A stretch of DNA of 39,367 nt. Origin: Clostridia bacterium (lineage in GTDB: Bacteria > Bacillota > Peptococcia > Peptococcales > BICA1-8). The translations under genes were made by a program, and so were the position numbers. Below the pieces are notes generated by a model that saw only the letters and a program-made list of their open reading frames with translations, made no database searches and was not told where the DNA came from. Positions 37,634 through 39,367 of this stretch are shown one piece after another. How positions within the stretch are numbered: the first letter of the stretch is position 1; each line of letters starts with the position of its first letter. The stretch lies in contig JAAXZE010000075.1 of the NCBI GenBank assembly GCA_012720075.1, positions 1 to 39,367 of the forward strand, in the 5' to 3' direction.

Positions 37634-38875
37634 ATGACTAAATCATTAGCCGCCGGACATGCCCGGGGCAAGAACGAATCTGACAATATTTTTGCCATTA
37701 ATGCTGCCGCCAAAGCTAAGGCTCAATTAGTAGGGGAAAAAAATATCGTCAATGCATCCATTGGGGCTTTATTGGACGACAAAGGTGAACTGATTACTTT
37801 GCCAACGGTCGAAAAAACTATACATAGTTTGGATTTTAAGGATACCGCTAATTATGCGCCCATTGCCGGGCTCCCCGATTTTATTGAAGCGGCCATTGAC
37901 GTTGTATTCGGGCAGTATAAGCCTGACGCATATATTCAGGGCGTTGCAACCCCAGGAGGCAGCGGCGCTATCCATCATGCCATTTGGAACTATACTGAGC
38001 CTGGCGATACTTTTTTGACCAGTGATTGGTTCTGGGGCCCGTATAAAACAATGGCCCGGGAGATGGGCCGCAAAATGGACACTTTTGTTACTTTTAACGA
38101 AAAAGGCTGTTTTAATATTAAAGCCTGTTTGGAAAAGGTTCGGGAGCTGGCCAAAACTCAAAAAAATGTCCTCTTAATAATAAACTCCCCTGCCCATAAT
38201 CCTACCGGCTATAGTTTGACCGATGAAGAATGGGAGAAGCTGGTGGAAGGGTTAAAACAATTAGCGGAAAAAGGTATCAATAACATTATTCTCTTTGTAG
38301 ACATTGCTTATATAGATTTTGCACCTCCAGGGAGCAGAAAATTCTTTAAGCTTTTCAGCAACTTACCGGCAGCTTTTTTGGTTATTATAGGTTTCAGCAT
38401 GTCCAAGGGCTATACTATGTATGGCTATCGTACCGGGTGCATGTTGGGAATAAGTTCTGATGAAGATATAGCCCAGGAATTTTATGACATTAACCAGTAC
38501 TCTAACCGTGGAACCTGGTCTAACGGTACCCGGGCAGGAATGCTCTGCCTTGCTAAATTATTGAAAGATCCAAAGCTCATGGAACAGGTTTTTAAAGAAA
38601 GGGAGGAGTATAGAATAAGTTTGGACAACAGGGCAAAAACCTTCCTCGCTGAAGCCAAAAGGGTAGGCTTGGAGGTGTGTCCTTATCATTCGGGATTTTT
38701 TATTACCGTTCCTAGCACCAGGGCCGAAGAAATTGCTCTAAAACTTCAGGATGATAATATCTTTGTCGTACCGATAGGCAGAGGGTTGAGGATTGCCGTT
38801 TGTGCCGTCGGGGAAGAAAAAATAGTCGGTATGGCGGCTAAGATTAAAGAAGCTAAAGATTTATTAGGAGGTTAA
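37634..38875 (+). CDS. PLP-dependent class I/II aminotransferase (aromatic aminotransferase-like)
   Basis: NSPAHNPTGYSLTDEEWEKL; SMSKGYTMYGYRTG with PLP lysine. Confidence 0.88.
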   Translation: MTKSLAAGHARGKNESDNIFAINAAAKAKAQLVGEKNIVNASIGALLDDKGELITLPTVEKTIHSLDFKDTANYAPIAGLPDFIEAAIDVVFGQYKPDAYIQGVATPGGSGAIHHAIWNYTEPGDTFLTSDWFWGPYKTMAREMGRKMDTFVTFNEKGCFNIKACLEKVRELAKTQKNVLLIINSPAHNPTGYSLTDEEWEKLVEGLKQLAEKGINNIILFVDIAYIDFAPPGSRKFFKLFSNLPAAFLVIIGFSMSKGYTMYGYRTGCMLGISSDEDIAQEFYDINQYSNRGTWSNGTRAGMLCLAKLLKDPKLMEQVFKEREEYRISLDNRAKTFLAEAKRVGLEVCPYHSGFFITVPSTRAEEIALKLQDDNIFVVPIGRGLRIAVCAVGEEKIVGMAAKIKEAKDLLGG

Positions 38876-38879
38876 GAAC

Positions 38880-39287
38880 ATGGATTTTAATATTGCCGTT
38901 GGTTTGGAAGGGGAAGCTCAAGAACTGGTTACCCAGGAAAAAACCGCCAAGAAATATGGCAGCGGCGGCCTTGATGTATATGCCACTCCGGCCATGGTTG
39001 GTTTGATGGAAAATGCCAGTCTAAAGGCGGTAGACCCCCGGCTGCCCGAGGGTTTTGCAACGGTCGGGATTAGTTTGGATGTTAAACATCTGGCGGCAAC
39101 CCCTATTGGTATGAATGTTAGGGCTAAGGCTGTTTTGCAGGAAGTCAACAATAAAAAGTTAACTTTTTTTGTTCAGGCTTTTGACGAAAAGGAACTGATC
39201 GGCGAAGGAACTCATATACGTTATATAATTCAAATCGATAAATTTTTGGATCGTACTCAAAGCAAATTAGTCAAGGATAATCCTTAA
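38880..39287 (+). CDS. Thioesterase, FlK-like hotdog family
   Basis: VYATPAMVGLMENASLKAV..TVGISLDVKHLAATPIGMNV fits the FlK-type hotdog pattern. Confidence 0.75.
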   Translation: MDFNIAVGLEGEAQELVTQEKTAKKYGSGGLDVYATPAMVGLMENASLKAVDPRLPEGFATVGISLDVKHLAATPIGMNVRAKAVLQEVNNKKLTFFVQAFDEKELIGEGTHIRYIIQIDKFLDRTQSKLVKDNP

Positions 39288-39367
39288 TGGTTATTTTAAA
39301 AATTTTCCCTTTACTATTAATGTTTTGTTTATTAAAATAAAAGAGTAATCAACGGGAGCATAAAAGC

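Noticed and set aside
1-39367. CRISPR array, tRNA, rRNA, transposase or prophage genes
   Set aside because: No regularly spaced direct repeats, tRNA/rRNA signatures, or transposase/integrase/phage proteins were recognised in any ORF.

Overview
The window looks like a Gram-positive, spore-forming (Clostridia/Peptococcaceae-like) chromosome segment. Most of it follows the conserved Firmicutes order ispE - purR - spoVG - glmU - prs - ctc - pth - mfd - prsA-like - spoVT - spoVB - mazG - hup - S4 - spoIID-like - yabP - yabQ - divIC - S1 - ppx ... spoIIE - tilS - ftsH - ndk. The left end carries an SdpI/SdpR-like pair with a small Cys-containing peptide ORF beside it, an amino-acid ABC transporter, a soluble chemoreceptor, and a uracil permease behind a PyrR-type attenuator. 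The main observations are: (1) three normally conserved genes look damaged: glmU lacks the C-terminal acetyltransferase part, and spoVT and ftsH each have a single in-frame stop where Glu is expected (consistent with GAR->TAR), with ftsH also carrying a GVG->GVV change; (2) a ~375-bp long inverted-repeat element lies at 28675-29048, and its right-arm 33-mer recurs exactly at the first base of the window; (3) composite repeats in inverted orientation bound the spoIIE-tilS-ftsH-ndk block; (4) three DnaA-box-like 9-mers at exact 12-bp spacing precede a small HTH gene upstream of divIC; (5) recognisable SigH, Spo0A/SigA (21-bp spacer) and SigG-like promoters lie upstream of spoVG, spoIIE and spoVT. 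I did not find an obviously new multi-gene system. The best candidates for undescribed biology are the inverted-repeat element, the DnaA-box cluster, and the peptide next to sdpRI. All family calls come from reading the sequence; no database search was run.
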